Positions 35,662 to 43,274 of a stretch of 64,000 nt of DNA are shown here, piece after piece (the first letter of the stretch is position 1; every line of letters begins with the position of its first letter). Made by a program: the position numbers and the translations under genes. This DNA comes from Halorubrum sp. BOL3-1. GTDB taxonomy: Archaea; Halobacteriota; Halobacteria; Halobacteriales; Haloferacaceae. Location: contig NZ_CP034692.1 of NCBI RefSeq assembly GCF_004114375.1, positions 2,480,001-2,544,000 on the forward strand. The letters are read 5' to 3'. The notes under the pieces are model-generated. The model saw nothing but the letters and a program-made list of their open reading frames with translations. It ran no database searches and had not been told where the DNA came from.

Positions 35662-36714
35662 TTACGCCTCGTCCTGAATGTACGCGGCCATGTCGAGCAT
35701 CCGGTTCGAGAAGCCGTACTCGTTGTCGTACCAGGTGAGGATCTTCAGCAGCTTCCCGCCTGCGATGACGTTCGTCGACTGCAGGTCGACGTAGCTGGAG
35801 AACGGGAGCCCGGCGATGTCCGAGGAGACGACCTCGTCGTCGGTGTAGCCGAGGACGCCCGCGAGCGGGCCGGAGTCGGCCGCGTCGCGGAAGGCGGCGT
35901 TGACCTCCTCCGCTGTGACCTGCTCGTCGAGGCTGACGACGAACTCGGTGATGGAGCCGGTCGGGACCGGGACGCGCATCGCCATGCCGTCGATTTTGCC
36001 CTCCAGCTGCGGGAGGACCTCCTGGGCGGCGCCCGCCGCGCCGGTCGAGGTCGGGACGATGTTCTCGGCGGCCGCACGGCCGCGACGGCGCTTCGCCATC
36101 GGGCCGTCGATGAGGCTCTGCGAACCGGTGTAGGCGTGAACGGTGGTGAGGGTCCCGGCGTCGATACCGAACTCCGCGTCGAGAACCTTCGCGACCGGCG
36201 TGATGGAGTTCGTCGTACAGGAGGCGTTCGAGATCACGTCGTCGCCCTCGTACTCGTCGTGGTTGACGCCGTAGACGAGCTGTTTGACCGGTTTCTCGCC
36301 CTTCGGTGGGGCGGAGATGATCACGGTGTCGGCGCCGCCGTCGAGGTGCGCGCTCGCGTCGTCGCGGGTGCGGAAGATGCCCGTACACTCCAAGACGACG
36401 TCGGCGTCGAGCTCGTCCCACGGGAGGTCGGCGGGGTCCTGGACGTTGAACAGCGGGACTGAGGTGCCGCCGACCGCCAGCTCCTCACCGTCGCGCTCGA
36501 CGCCTTCGAGCCGGCCCATGACGGTGTCGTACTTCGCGAGATACCCCATGTCGTCGAAGTCCATCACGTCGTTGATCCCGACGAGTTCGATCCGCGGACT
36601 CTCTAAGGCCGCGCGAAACACGTTGCGCCCGATACGACCGAAGCCGTTGAGTCCCACTCGAACGACCTCGTCGTCGCTCACGTCGTCGCCAGCCGCCAGA
36701 TGCGATTTACTCAT
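35662..36714 (-). CDS. gap: Type I glyceraldehyde-3-phosphate dehydrogenase
   Basis: Phosphorylating GAPDH of 350 residues, the step before phosphoglycerate kinase. The N-terminal NAD-binding loop 'VGLNGFGRIGRNVFR' (about 20-34) and the catalytic 'SNASCTTNS' with Cys166 and 'TVHAYTGSQSL' are clear, as is 'LTWYDNEYGFSNRM' near the C-terminus. ATG 36714 is chosen because the family N-terminus begins shortly after and a TATA-like box (TTTAAGTAG on the minus strand, near 36741) stands about 28 bases upstream. Its type I sequence resembles bacterial enzymes more than the archaeal type II enzyme, as in several haloarchaea. Confidence 0.95.
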   Translation of the reverse strand: MSKSHLAAGDDVSDDEVVRVGLNGFGRIGRNVFRAALESPRIELVGINDVMDFDDMGYLAKYDTVMGRLEGVERDGEELAVGGTSVPLFNVQDPADLPWDELDADVVLECTGIFRTRDDASAHLDGGADTVIISAPPKGEKPVKQLVYGVNHDEYEGDDVISNASCTTNSITPVAKVLDAEFGIDAGTLTTVHAYTGSQSLIDGPMAKRRRGRAAAENIVPTSTGAAGAAQEVLPQLEGKIDGMAMRVPVPTGSITEFVVSLDEQVTAEEVNAAFRDAADSGPLAGVLGYTDDEVVSSDIAGLPFSSYVDLQSTNVIAGGKLLKILTWYDNEYGFSNRMLDMAAYIQDEA

Positions 36715-36933
36715 ATTCGAAAAAAGTAAGACCCAACTACTTAAATCCGACTCAGTCGCCTTGAGATCGTCATAATCGTTCGAATTTGTTACGATCGGCG
36801 TCTCCGATCGCGGTACGCCGCCGTCGCTCGACAGGGGCCGCCGTCGGTCGTCGTCTCCCGTCGCATGCGGCGGGTAGCGGCCGATACGACGACCGACAGA
36901 AGGCTTATCGGGATCACCGACCTCACTAGAGAC

Positions 36934-37314
36934 ATGGACAGAGACGACCGCGACGATCCGTTCGGAGACTTCTTCGAGGAGATCGAGCGGATGATGAACG
37001 AGATGGCCAACGCGAACGGGCCGTCGGCCGACGACGCCGGGTTCGGCTCCGACACCCACGTCGACGCTTACGCCACCGAGGAGTCGGTGCGTCTCGTCGC
37101 CGACCTCCCCGCCGTCTCGAAGGAGGACCTCTCGCTGCGCTGTGACGGCGACGCGCTCACCATCTCCGCGGTCTCCGACCGGCGCGAGTACGACGAGACC
37201 ATCGAACTCCCCGCCCCGGTCGACGAACACTCCGCGGACGCGACGTTCAACAACGGCGTGTTGGAGGTATCGTTCGACCGCGACGACGACAGCGCCTCGA
37301 TCGACCTGGTCTGA
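36934..37314 (+). CDS. Small heat-shock protein Hsp20/alpha-crystallin family
   Basis: A 126-residue chaperone with an acidic, Met-containing N-terminus ('DPFGDFFEEIERMMNEMANA') and an alpha-crystallin domain (about 40-126: 'DAYATEESVRLVADLPAVSK', 'ATFNNGVLEVSFDRD'). It holds unfolded proteins. No C-terminal IxI tail is visible. The start at 36934 lies about 28 bases after the TATA-like box AGGCTTATCGG. It is divergent from gap. Confidence 0.9.
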   Translation: MDRDDRDDPFGDFFEEIERMMNEMANANGPSADDAGFGSDTHVDAYATEESVRLVADLPAVSKEDLSLRCDGDALTISAVSDRREYDETIELPAPVDEHSADATFNNGVLEVSFDRDDDSASIDLV

Positions 37315-37348
37315 GCCGCTCTCCGCCTGATTTTCTGCCGGTGTTCGA

Positions 37349-38242
37349 CTACTCCCCTCCGGCGGTCCGACGGATCAGCGCCGCGAACCGGTCGTAGAAG
37401 TCGTCCTCGTACTTCGTCGCGGCGTCGACGGTCGGCCGGGCGTTCGTCTCGTTGACGACGAGCCGGTCGTCCGTCGCGAGCAGGTCGACGCCGAGGTAGT
37501 CGATCCCGAGGACCTCGGCCGCGCGCTCGGCCAGGTCGCGGGCCTCGGGGTCGAGTTCGACGCCGCGGGCCGTCGCGCCGCGGTGGACGTTGTGTTTCCA
37601 CCGCCCGGCCGCGAGCGCGTTGTCGTCGAGTTCGCGCTCGACCGCGCCGGCGTGCGCGCCGTCGACGACCATCGCGCGGTAGTCGCGCGCGTTCGGGAGG
37701 AACTCCTGAATCAGGAACGACTTGTCGCCGGTGGCGCGGTAGTCGTGTATCAGGTTCAGGTAGTCGACCACGCCAAGAAGCGAGTCGAGGTCGTTCGCGG
37801 TCGCGACACCTACCCCCCGGGTGGCGGAGTTCGGCTTGACGACGACGGGATACGAGAACTCTCCGACTGCGTCGACGACGACCGACTCGTCTACGGGGTT
37901 CGACACGAGCGTCGTCCGCGGCGTGGGCAGCCCCGCCGCGTCGAGCGCCGCCAGCACGCCCGCCTTGTTCCGCGACATCACGACCGCGTCGCGGCCGTTC
38001 ACCCACGGGACGTCGAGTCGCCCGTCGACCACCGCGCCCTCCATGAGACGGGTCGGATAAACGAGACCGACGTCGAAGCCGTCGAACTCGCCCGAGGCGT
38101 CCGCGCTCCCGCCGTCCCCGCCCGAAACTCGCAGCGACCGCTCCTTCGCTCGTACGTGGCCGACGTCGATCCCTCGCTCGCCGAGCGGTTCGCGCACGCG
38201 CTCGAACGTCTCCGCGTCGGTGGTCATCGCGAGCCGGATCAT
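37349..38242 (-). CDS. RimK-type ATP-grasp ligase
   Basis: A 297-residue ATP-grasp enzyme of the RimK/alpha-L-glutamate ligase family, joining an amino acid to a carboxyl group through an acyl phosphate. Visible are 'AVVMSRNKAGVLAALDAAGL', the ATP-binding 'YPVVVKPNSATRGVGVATAN', 'FLIQEFLPNARDYRAMVVDG' and the metal site 'VVNETNARPTVDAATKYEDD'. In archaea related enzymes modify coenzymes or act in lysine/arginine carrier-protein pathways; which applies here is unknown, and no carrier-protein gene is nearby. The start has a TATA-like box about 26 bases upstream. Confidence 0.85.
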   Translation of the reverse strand: MIRLAMTTDAETFERVREPLGERGIDVGHVRAKERSLRVSGGDGGSADASGEFDGFDVGLVYPTRLMEGAVVDGRLDVPWVNGRDAVVMSRNKAGVLAALDAAGLPTPRTTLVSNPVDESVVVDAVGEFSYPVVVKPNSATRGVGVATANDLDSLLGVVDYLNLIHDYRATGDKSFLIQEFLPNARDYRAMVVDGAHAGAVERELDDNALAAGRWKHNVHRGATARGVELDPEARDLAERAAEVLGIDYLGVDLLATDDRLVVNETNARPTVDAATKYEDDFYDRFAALIRRTAGGE

Positions 38243-38660
38243 ACCATCGCTGGGGACCGTTCGAACTTAAAAACCGCGCGAGTGAGAGCCGATTACTGCG
38301 GTGGCGCGTGCCGGTGAGCGCCGCACCGCGGCGCGAACCGCACGCGCGAGGGAGTCGCGAACGAAGTGAGCGACGAGGCCGGGGAGGCGTGAGGTGCGGT
38401 TGCTGTGCGTTCCCGCGAGCAGCGTGGCGCTGCGCGCCGGCTGCCAGAGAATCTTCGATTCTCGCGGCTGGGGCTTCGACGGTGTTCACGGCCGTGGCGA
38501 TTTCAACGACGTATTGCCGAGCGGCTGGGGCTTCGACGGTGTTCGCAGACGACCCGGATCTATCCGTGTACAGCAGAGCCACTGAGGGTACGACGGCATT
38601 CTACGAGACGGGGGAACGTTACCGAACTACCGGGAACCTGCTGACCTCCTCCACGACCGG
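38243..38660. other. Intergenic spacer holding structured repeat copy C
   Basis: No supported gene between the start of the RimK-type gene and the 3' end of aIF1A. The structured repeat (about 38343-38547) fills the middle. The left 40 bases contain the promoter of the ligase gene, and the last 110 bases hold nothing recognised. Confidence 0.7.
38343..38547 (+). repeat. Structured dispersed repeat, copy C
   Basis: Third copy. Box GCGCGAGGGAGTCG leads into stem I, GTCGC (38354-38358) with GCGAC (38370-38374), around the 11-base loop GAACGAAGTGA. GGGGAGGCGTGAGGTGC follows, then stem II, CCGCGAG (38413-38419) with CTCGCGG (38461-38467), enclosing two smaller hairpins. The last box, GGCTGGGGCTTCGACGGTG, occurs twice about 57 bases apart. 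The A-like GAAGGGGCAG box is missing, so this copy is partly degenerate or a shorter subtype. Confidence 0.75.
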
Positions 38661-38951
38661 TTACTGAAGATGGCCTTCCTCGCGGAGCTGTTCGGCCTCG
38701 CTCTTCTCGTAGCGCCACGAGATGTCGCCTTTCTCGTCCTGCCAGTCCCACGGCTCGACGAGGACGATGTCGTCTTCGCGGATCCACACGCGCTTTTGCA
38801 TCCGGCCGGGGATGCGCGCGGTCCGCTCTTCCCCGTCCGCACAGCGGACCGTGACGCGGTTCGCGCCGAGCATCTCGACGACCTCCGCGAACACCTCGTC
38901 ATCGTCGGGCATCCGGAGGTCGTTCCGATCGCCGTCGTCTCCGTTGCTCAT
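38661..38951 (-). CDS. eif1A: Translation initiation factor aIF1A
   Basis: A 96-residue OB-fold factor that binds the A site of the 30S subunit during start-codon selection. The core has '[20 protein letters not shown]', '[20 protein letters not shown]' and '[19 protein letters not shown]', a near-invariant archaeal signature. ATG 38951 is preferred to a long extension, with a TATA-like box about 26 bases upstream (leaderless). Confidence 0.95.
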   Translation of the reverse strand: MSNGDDGDRNDLRMPDDDEVFAEVVEMLGANRVTVRCADGEERTARIPGRMQKRVWIREDDIVLVEPWDWQDEKGDISWRYEKSEAEQLREEGHLQ

Positions 38952-39047
38952 GCGTACGCGGCCATACGCGTTCCCGGAAATAAAAGGGCGGTTCTCCGTC
39001 GAGACCGAACCGGCCCGTTTACACCGCGGGACCGCGGACGCGACGAC

Positions 39048-39227
39048 ATGCGCGACACGCTCGGACTCGAAGGTATTGCCGGAGTTCTCGTCGTCTTCGT
39101 CGGAATCGGTATCTTGACCCTCCACGACCCGGTCGTCGCGGGCGCCCTGATGGTGGTGCTCGCCGGTCTCGCGCTGATCGCGAAGGGGCTCGCGGACACC
39201 GTGATGCGGTCGTTCGGACTCAAGTGA
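39048..39227 (+). CDS. Small two-helix membrane protein (DUF7470-like)
   Basis: A 59-residue protein: '[20 protein letters not shown]' starts the first helix and '[20 protein letters not shown]' the second, ending 'VMRSFGLK'. It is divergent from aIF1A, with the shared promoter region in 96 bases. Such small membrane proteins beside aIF1A occur in haloarchaea; the function is unknown. Confidence 0.75.
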   Translation: MRDTLGLEGIAGVLVVFVGIGILTLHDPVVAGALMVVLAGLALIAKGLADTVMRSFGLK

Positions 39228-39246
39228 CGGCTCCGGCCCCCGAACC

Positions 39247-39316
39247 CGCCGCGACGCTCCGATACCCTCCCCTCGCCGCGACGCTCTGACACCCTCCCCT
39301 CGCCGCGACGCCCCGG
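39247..39316. repeat. 27-base tandem repeat, about 2.6 copies
   Basis: Two 27-base units (39247-39273, 39274-39300) differ at three positions and a third is partial. Each starts CGCCGCGACGCT and ends CACCCTCCCCT or a close variant. It lies in the spacer between two small membrane-protein genes. Confidence 0.7.
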
Positions 39317-39380
39317 CCGTCGACCTGACCGTCCACCGTCGTCCCGAAAGAGTAATAATATCCGACGGTAGCGTTCGGGT

Positions 39381-39626
39381 ATGGTCGAAGTGCCTGCCGT
39401 CGTCGTCGAACTCGTCGAACTCCTCGCCGCCACCCTCGGTGCCGGCGCGGCGGCCGCGGTCGGCGTCGCGTTCGAACAGTTCGGTCTCTCGGCGGTCTCG
39501 GGCGGCCGGCTCGTGCTCGGCGCGTGGGCCGCCGGCATGGGACTGCTCGCGTTGTACGTCGGTCTCGTCGGACTCGGCTACGAGCAGGCGCTCCCACGGC
39601 TGCGTCGGCTCGTGAGCGGCGAGTAG
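39381..39626 (+). CDS. Small membrane protein, unknown function
   Basis: An 81-residue protein with two hydrophobic helices ('[20 protein letters not shown]' and '[20 protein letters not shown]') and a basic C-terminus ('[11 protein letters not shown]'). TA-rich sequence (AGTAATAATATCC, 39351-39363) about 25 bases before the ATG is a good promoter for a leaderless message. Its 3' end meets the 3' end of the photolyase gene. Confidence 0.7.
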   Translation: MVEVPAVVVELVELLAATLGAGAAAAVGVAFEQFGLSAVSGGRLVLGAWAAGMGLLALYVGLVGLGYEQALPRLRRLVSGE

Positions 39627-41368
39627 GCACTACGGCTCCGCCCGCTACAATTCTCTCTCCACCCGCTACAGCTCCCCTCGGCCGCCAGCTCCCGAACTGT
39701 CGCCGCGCGCTCGCGGATCGACTCCCACTCCTCGTCGTCCTTGTCGTCGACGTGCGAGTACATCAGTCCCATCCGTCCGGTGCCGCGGAGGGTCTCCTCG
39801 TTTTCTTTCAAGAAGTCCCAGTAGAGCGCGTTGAACGGACAGGCGCCCTCGCCGGTGGTGCGGGAGACGGCGTACGGGCAGTCGGCGCAGTGGTCGCTCA
39901 TCCGGTTGACGTAGCTCCCCGACGAGGCGTACGGCTTCGAGGAGAGGACGTCCGTCCCGAACGACCCCATCGCGACGACGTTCGGCGTCGTCACCCAGTG
40001 GTAGGCGTCGACGAACCCGAGGTGGAACCACTCGTTCACCTCGGCGGGGTCGGCGCCGTAGACCAACGCGAAGTTGGCGAGCACCATCAGCCGCTCGATG
40101 TGATGGGCGTACCCGAACTCGCGGACGTGCCCGACCGCCTCCGAGAGACACCGCATGTCCGTGTCGCCGTCCCAGTAGGCCGGCGGCAGCTCCCGGTCCT
40201 GCTCGAGCTGGTTCGCGCCGGCCAGCTCGGGCATCGCCTCGCGGTAGACGTGACGCATGAACTCGCGCCAGCCGATCACCTGCCTGATGAACCCCTCCGC
40301 GGCGTTGAGCGGGACCGGCGGGAGGTCGCCGCCGCCGGCGTCCTCGTCGCGGTCGCCGTCCCCGTCGCCGTTCCCGAAGTCGTCGAGCGTCGCCGTCCCG
40401 GTCGCCTCCGGATCGTGCTCGCCGGGGTCGACGCCGCGCTCCGCGTACGCCTCCTCGACGGCGCGGACCGGTTCGCGCGGGTCGAGCAGCCCGAGGTTGA
40501 TCGCGGGCGAGAGCAGCGAGTGCGAGAGGAACGGCTCGCCGCCGACCATCGCGTCCTGATACCGCCCGAACGCGGGGAGCCCCTCGCTGACGAAGCGGTC
40601 GAGCGCCTCGCGCGCGTCCTCGCGGGTGACCGGCCACGCGAACTCGTCGAGCGAGCCGTTCCCCCACGTGTCGAACCGCTCGCGCACCCACGCGTGGGTC
40701 TCCCGGGTCAGGTCGTCGGGATCGAACGTCGGCCGCGCGGGCGGCTCCCAGCCGTCGGGCGGCGTCTCCTGGTTTTTGTCGTCGTAGTTCCACTCTCCGC
40801 CGACCGGGCCGTCGTCTGTCATCAACACGCCCGTCTCGCGGCGGACGTGCCGGTACCAGTTCTCTTGTCGGTAGGCGCGGTCGGCGGCGCCGTCGGCGCC
40901 GATCGCCGTCTCCTCTCCGCCGGCCCACGCCCGCCAGTCGTCGGGCGTCGTCCAGAACAGCTCGTTGTCGACGAGTTCGAGGGTTCCGCCGCGCTCGGCG
41001 ACGAGTTCGCGAAGCCGCTCGCCCGCGCCGCGGCTCGCGGGTCGCATGAGCCGCAGACGCGGTCCGTCGCCGGCGACGCCGTCGGCGTCGTCGGTTCCCG
41101 CTCCAGTCGCATGCGCGGCGAAGAACTCGTCGAGGCCCTCGCCGAAGGATTCGGCCCGCAGGTACGTCACGTCGTGGCCGCGCTCGCGCAGCTCGTCCCG
41201 GAAGTGCCGCATCGCGGAGAACACGAGCGTCAGCTTGTGCGCGTGGTACGGCTTCCGGTCAGCGAAGCCGTGCGCCTCGACCAACAGCACGTCGTCGGCC
41301 GCGTCGAGGGCGTCGAGGTCGGGGTTGAGTTGGTCGCCGAGCAGCCACAGGGTCGTCCGGTCGCTCAC
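39578..41368 (-). CDS. Fe-S cryptochrome/photolyase (PhrB-like), C-terminus probably frameshifted
   Basis: A 596-residue flavoprotein of the iron-sulfur bacterial-type cryptochrome/(6-4) photolyase family, likely repairing UV photoproducts. Seen are the N-terminal '[15 protein letters not shown]', '[20 protein letters not shown]', and the four 4Fe-4S cysteines ('[11 protein letters not shown]', '[10 protein letters not shown]', '[13 protein letters not shown]'). GTG 41368 gives the family start. The end is odd: after 'VRELAAEG' the frame adds about 30 Ser/Arg-rich residues and overlaps the 81-residue gene. Restoring one G in the run at 39674-39677 would give 'EGEL' and a stop at 39666. An Asp/Gly-rich insertion lies near 340-365. 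Confidence 0.9.
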   Translation of the reverse strand: MSDRTTLWLLGDQLNPDLDALDAADDVLLVEAHGFADRKPYHAHKLTLVFSAMRHFRDELRERGHDVTYLRAESFGEGLDEFFAAHATGAGTDDADGVAGDGPRLRLMRPASRGAGERLRELVAERGGTLELVDNELFWTTPDDWRAWAGGEETAIGADGAADRAYRQENWYRHVRRETGVLMTDDGPVGGEWNYDDKNQETPPDGWEPPARPTFDPDDLTRETHAWVRERFDTWGNGSLDEFAWPVTREDAREALDRFVSEGLPAFGRYQDAMVGGEPFLSHSLLSPAINLGLLDPREPVRAVEEAYAERGVDPGEHDPEATGTATLDDFGNGDGDGDRDEDAGGGDLPPVPLNAAEGFIRQVIGWREFMRHVYREAMPELAGANQLEQDRELPPAYWDGDTDMRCLSEAVGHVREFGYAHHIERLMVLANFALVYGADPAEVNEWFHLGFVDAYHWVTTPNVVAMGSFGTDVLSSKPYASSGSYVNRMSDHCADCPYAVSRTTGEGACPFNALYWDFLKENEETLRGTGRMGLMYSHVDDKDDEEWESIRERAATVRELAAEGSCSGWRENCSGRSRSAYSPLTSRRSRGSACS

Positions 41369-41497
41369 GGGATCAGTAACGGGGGCCAGCGGTATAGCTC
41401 CGGTGGCGACGCGGGTCCGGCGCGCTCTCCGACTCGGTTCCCGGTACGGCGCCGCGTCATCCGCGGCTTTTTGCTGCCCCCTCGTGTCCGTCAACCT

Positions 41498-41695
41498 ATG
41501 GAAAGAATCCTCACGAACTGGCTGCTCGGACTAATCGCCGCCCTCCTCGCCGTCCTGGTGCTCGACTCGACCGGACGGTCCTTCCTCGATCCGCTCGCGC
41601 CGGTCGCGAACGTGCTCGCGCTCGTGACGTTCCTCGCGTTCGTCCTCCTCACCGGCGCGTTCCTCGTGTACACGGCGTCGTTTCGTGACCTGTAG
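41498..41695 (+). CDS. Small two-helix membrane protein
   Basis: A 65-residue protein, mostly two helices ('LLGLIAALLAVLVLDSTG' and 'VLALVTFLAFVLLTGAFLVY'), ending 'TASFRDL'. It is divergent from the photolyase gene. No family recognised. ATG 41498 is the only sensible start; the frame upstream overlaps the photolyase gene. Confidence 0.65.
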   Translation: MERILTNWLLGLIAALLAVLVLDSTGRSFLDPLAPVANVLALVTFLAFVLLTGAFLVYTASFRDL

Positions 41696-41789
41696 CCGCC
41701 TCGTCCCCGTCGCGCTCGTCGCTCTGATGCGGTCCGAATAAAAAGAGATCGCCGTCGAGCCGTCTCGCCTGACACCTCGACCGCGAGCG

Positions 41790-43262
41790 TCAGCGGCGGC
41801 GCGCGAGCAGCGCGGCGACGACCACCGCGAGCAGCGCGACGACCGGGCCGAACCCGGGGGTCTGTTCTTCGAGTATCGCGTCGTCGCCCCCGGTCTCCTC
41901 GCTCGCGTCGTCGCCCCCGGTCTCCGCGCTTGCGCCGTCGCCATCGGTGTCGTCGACGGTCGCATCGGCCTCGACGACCGAGAGGCTGCCGGCATCGGTG
42001 CCGCCGACTGCGATCGAGTACTCCCCCGGGTCGTCGACGGTCGCCGAAAACAGCACTTCGATCGACTCGTCGCCGGGCACGGTGACTCGCTGGTCGGCCC
42101 GTTCCTCGCCGTCGACGAGCAGCGCGACGGTCGCCTCGCCGTCGGCCGCGCCCTCGTTCGTCACGGTGGCGGTCACCTCGACCTGATCGCCGGCGGTGAC
42201 CTCGTCGGCCTCCAGCGAGGCCGCAGTCACCGCGACGTCCGCGGTCGCGACCCCGACGGCGAACGACGAGAACTCGTCGGTCTGCGCGACGAACTCGTAG
42301 GTGTCGCCCTCGGTCGCGACCGGCCCGGTGTCGAGCCGCTCCCAGCCGTCCGCGTAGCGGTACAACGCGACGTCCTCGGCGGACGCGCTCGACGGGAGCT
42401 CCGCCGAGTCGACCGCGAACTCGAGCGACGCGCTCGATATCCGGTCGGTCCCGATCGGCTCCACGTTGAGGTAGCCGACCGCTTCGGCGTCGTCAAGCGA
42501 CGGCGCACTGGCCGGCTCCTCGCCGACGTTCGTCACTTCGATTCGGTAGTCCTCCGGCGGGAGCTGATGGTCGACGGTCATCGACTGGAGCGCGACGCCG
42601 ACGCCCGAGGCCGCGCCGTCGACCGGAACGTCGACCGGGTCGTTCCCGGGCACGTCCTCGATCCGAAGCGTCGCCCCGTCATCGACCGACGTCACGTCGA
42701 CGCTTGGCCCCTCGTCCGAGGGACCGACGGCACCCCCACCGCCGCCACCGCCGCCGGTGGAGGCCGTGGTGTCACCGCCGTCGGAACCGTCGGAGCCGTC
42801 GGAACCGTCGGAGCCGTCGCCGCCGTCGGAACCGTCAGAGCCGTCGCCGCCGTCGGAGCCGTCGCCGCCGTCACCGGGATTGTCTCCCAGCGACGGGAAC
42901 GTCAGGTCGGCCTCGACGGTCTCGCCCGGCGTACACGTCGCAGTCTCCTCGGCGCTCACGCCGCTCGCGAGCTGGAACTCGACCGTGCTACTCTGATCGT
43001 CGGCGGTACACTGGACGGTGAGCCGTTCGTCGAACGCGTCCGCGCCACCATACTGGCCGTCACCGTCCACCGTGGTCTCGTCGACGACCTCGTCGCCGAG
43101 GACGGCCTGAACCGTTGTGCCTTCTGGCGCTGGCTCACCGTCAACCGCGGCCGATCCGTAGAACTCGGCCGGCGGATTCGGCTGCGCGGCCGCCGGGCCG
43201 GCGGCGGCTAGCGGCGCGAGCAGGACCACGGCGACGACGAGCAGCGTTCTGGTGGTGTTCAT
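41790..43262 (-). CDS. PGF-pre-PGF surface protein with PGF-CTERM anchor
   Basis: A 490-residue exported protein. Signal peptide 'RTLLVVAVVLLAPLAAAGPA' (cleavage near residue 26), a globular domain, a Gly/Asp/Ser linker (about 128-172), a PGF-pre-PGF-like domain ('IEDVPGNDPVDVPVDG', 'YLNVEPIGTDRISSASLEFA', 'DTYEFVAQTDEFSSFAVGVA'), a CARDB-like beta domain ('EVTATVTNEGAADGEATVAL'), an acidic stalk and the C-terminal 'TPGFGPVVALLAVVVAALLA' followed by RRR. That tripartite tail is the signal for archaeosortase A, which replaces it by a lipid. It starts 12 bases after the giant beta-helix gene, so both are probably one secretion unit. Confidence 0.92.
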   Translation of the reverse strand: MNTTRTLLVVAVVLLAPLAAAGPAAAQPNPPAEFYGSAAVDGEPAPEGTTVQAVLGDEVVDETTVDGDGQYGGADAFDERLTVQCTADDQSSTVEFQLASGVSAEETATCTPGETVEADLTFPSLGDNPGDGGDGSDGGDGSDGSDGGDGSDGSDGSDGSDGGDTTASTGGGGGGGGAVGPSDEGPSVDVTSVDDGATLRIEDVPGNDPVDVPVDGAASGVGVALQSMTVDHQLPPEDYRIEVTNVGEEPASAPSLDDAEAVGYLNVEPIGTDRISSASLEFAVDSAELPSSASAEDVALYRYADGWERLDTGPVATEGDTYEFVAQTDEFSSFAVGVATADVAVTAASLEADEVTAGDQVEVTATVTNEGAADGEATVALLVDGEERADQRVTVPGDESIEVLFSATVDDPGEYSIAVGGTDAGSLSVVEADATVDDTDGDGASAETGGDDASEETGGDDAILEEQTPGFGPVVALLAVVVAALLARRR

Positions 43263-43274
43263 GGATTGTCGTTA

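Noticed and set aside
42690-42890. Repetitive GTCGGAGCCGTC-like tract, possibly a minisatellite or CRISPR-like array
   Set aside because: It lies in frame within the PGF-CTERM protein and encodes its Gly/Asp/Ser linker; units are irregular and lack spacers.
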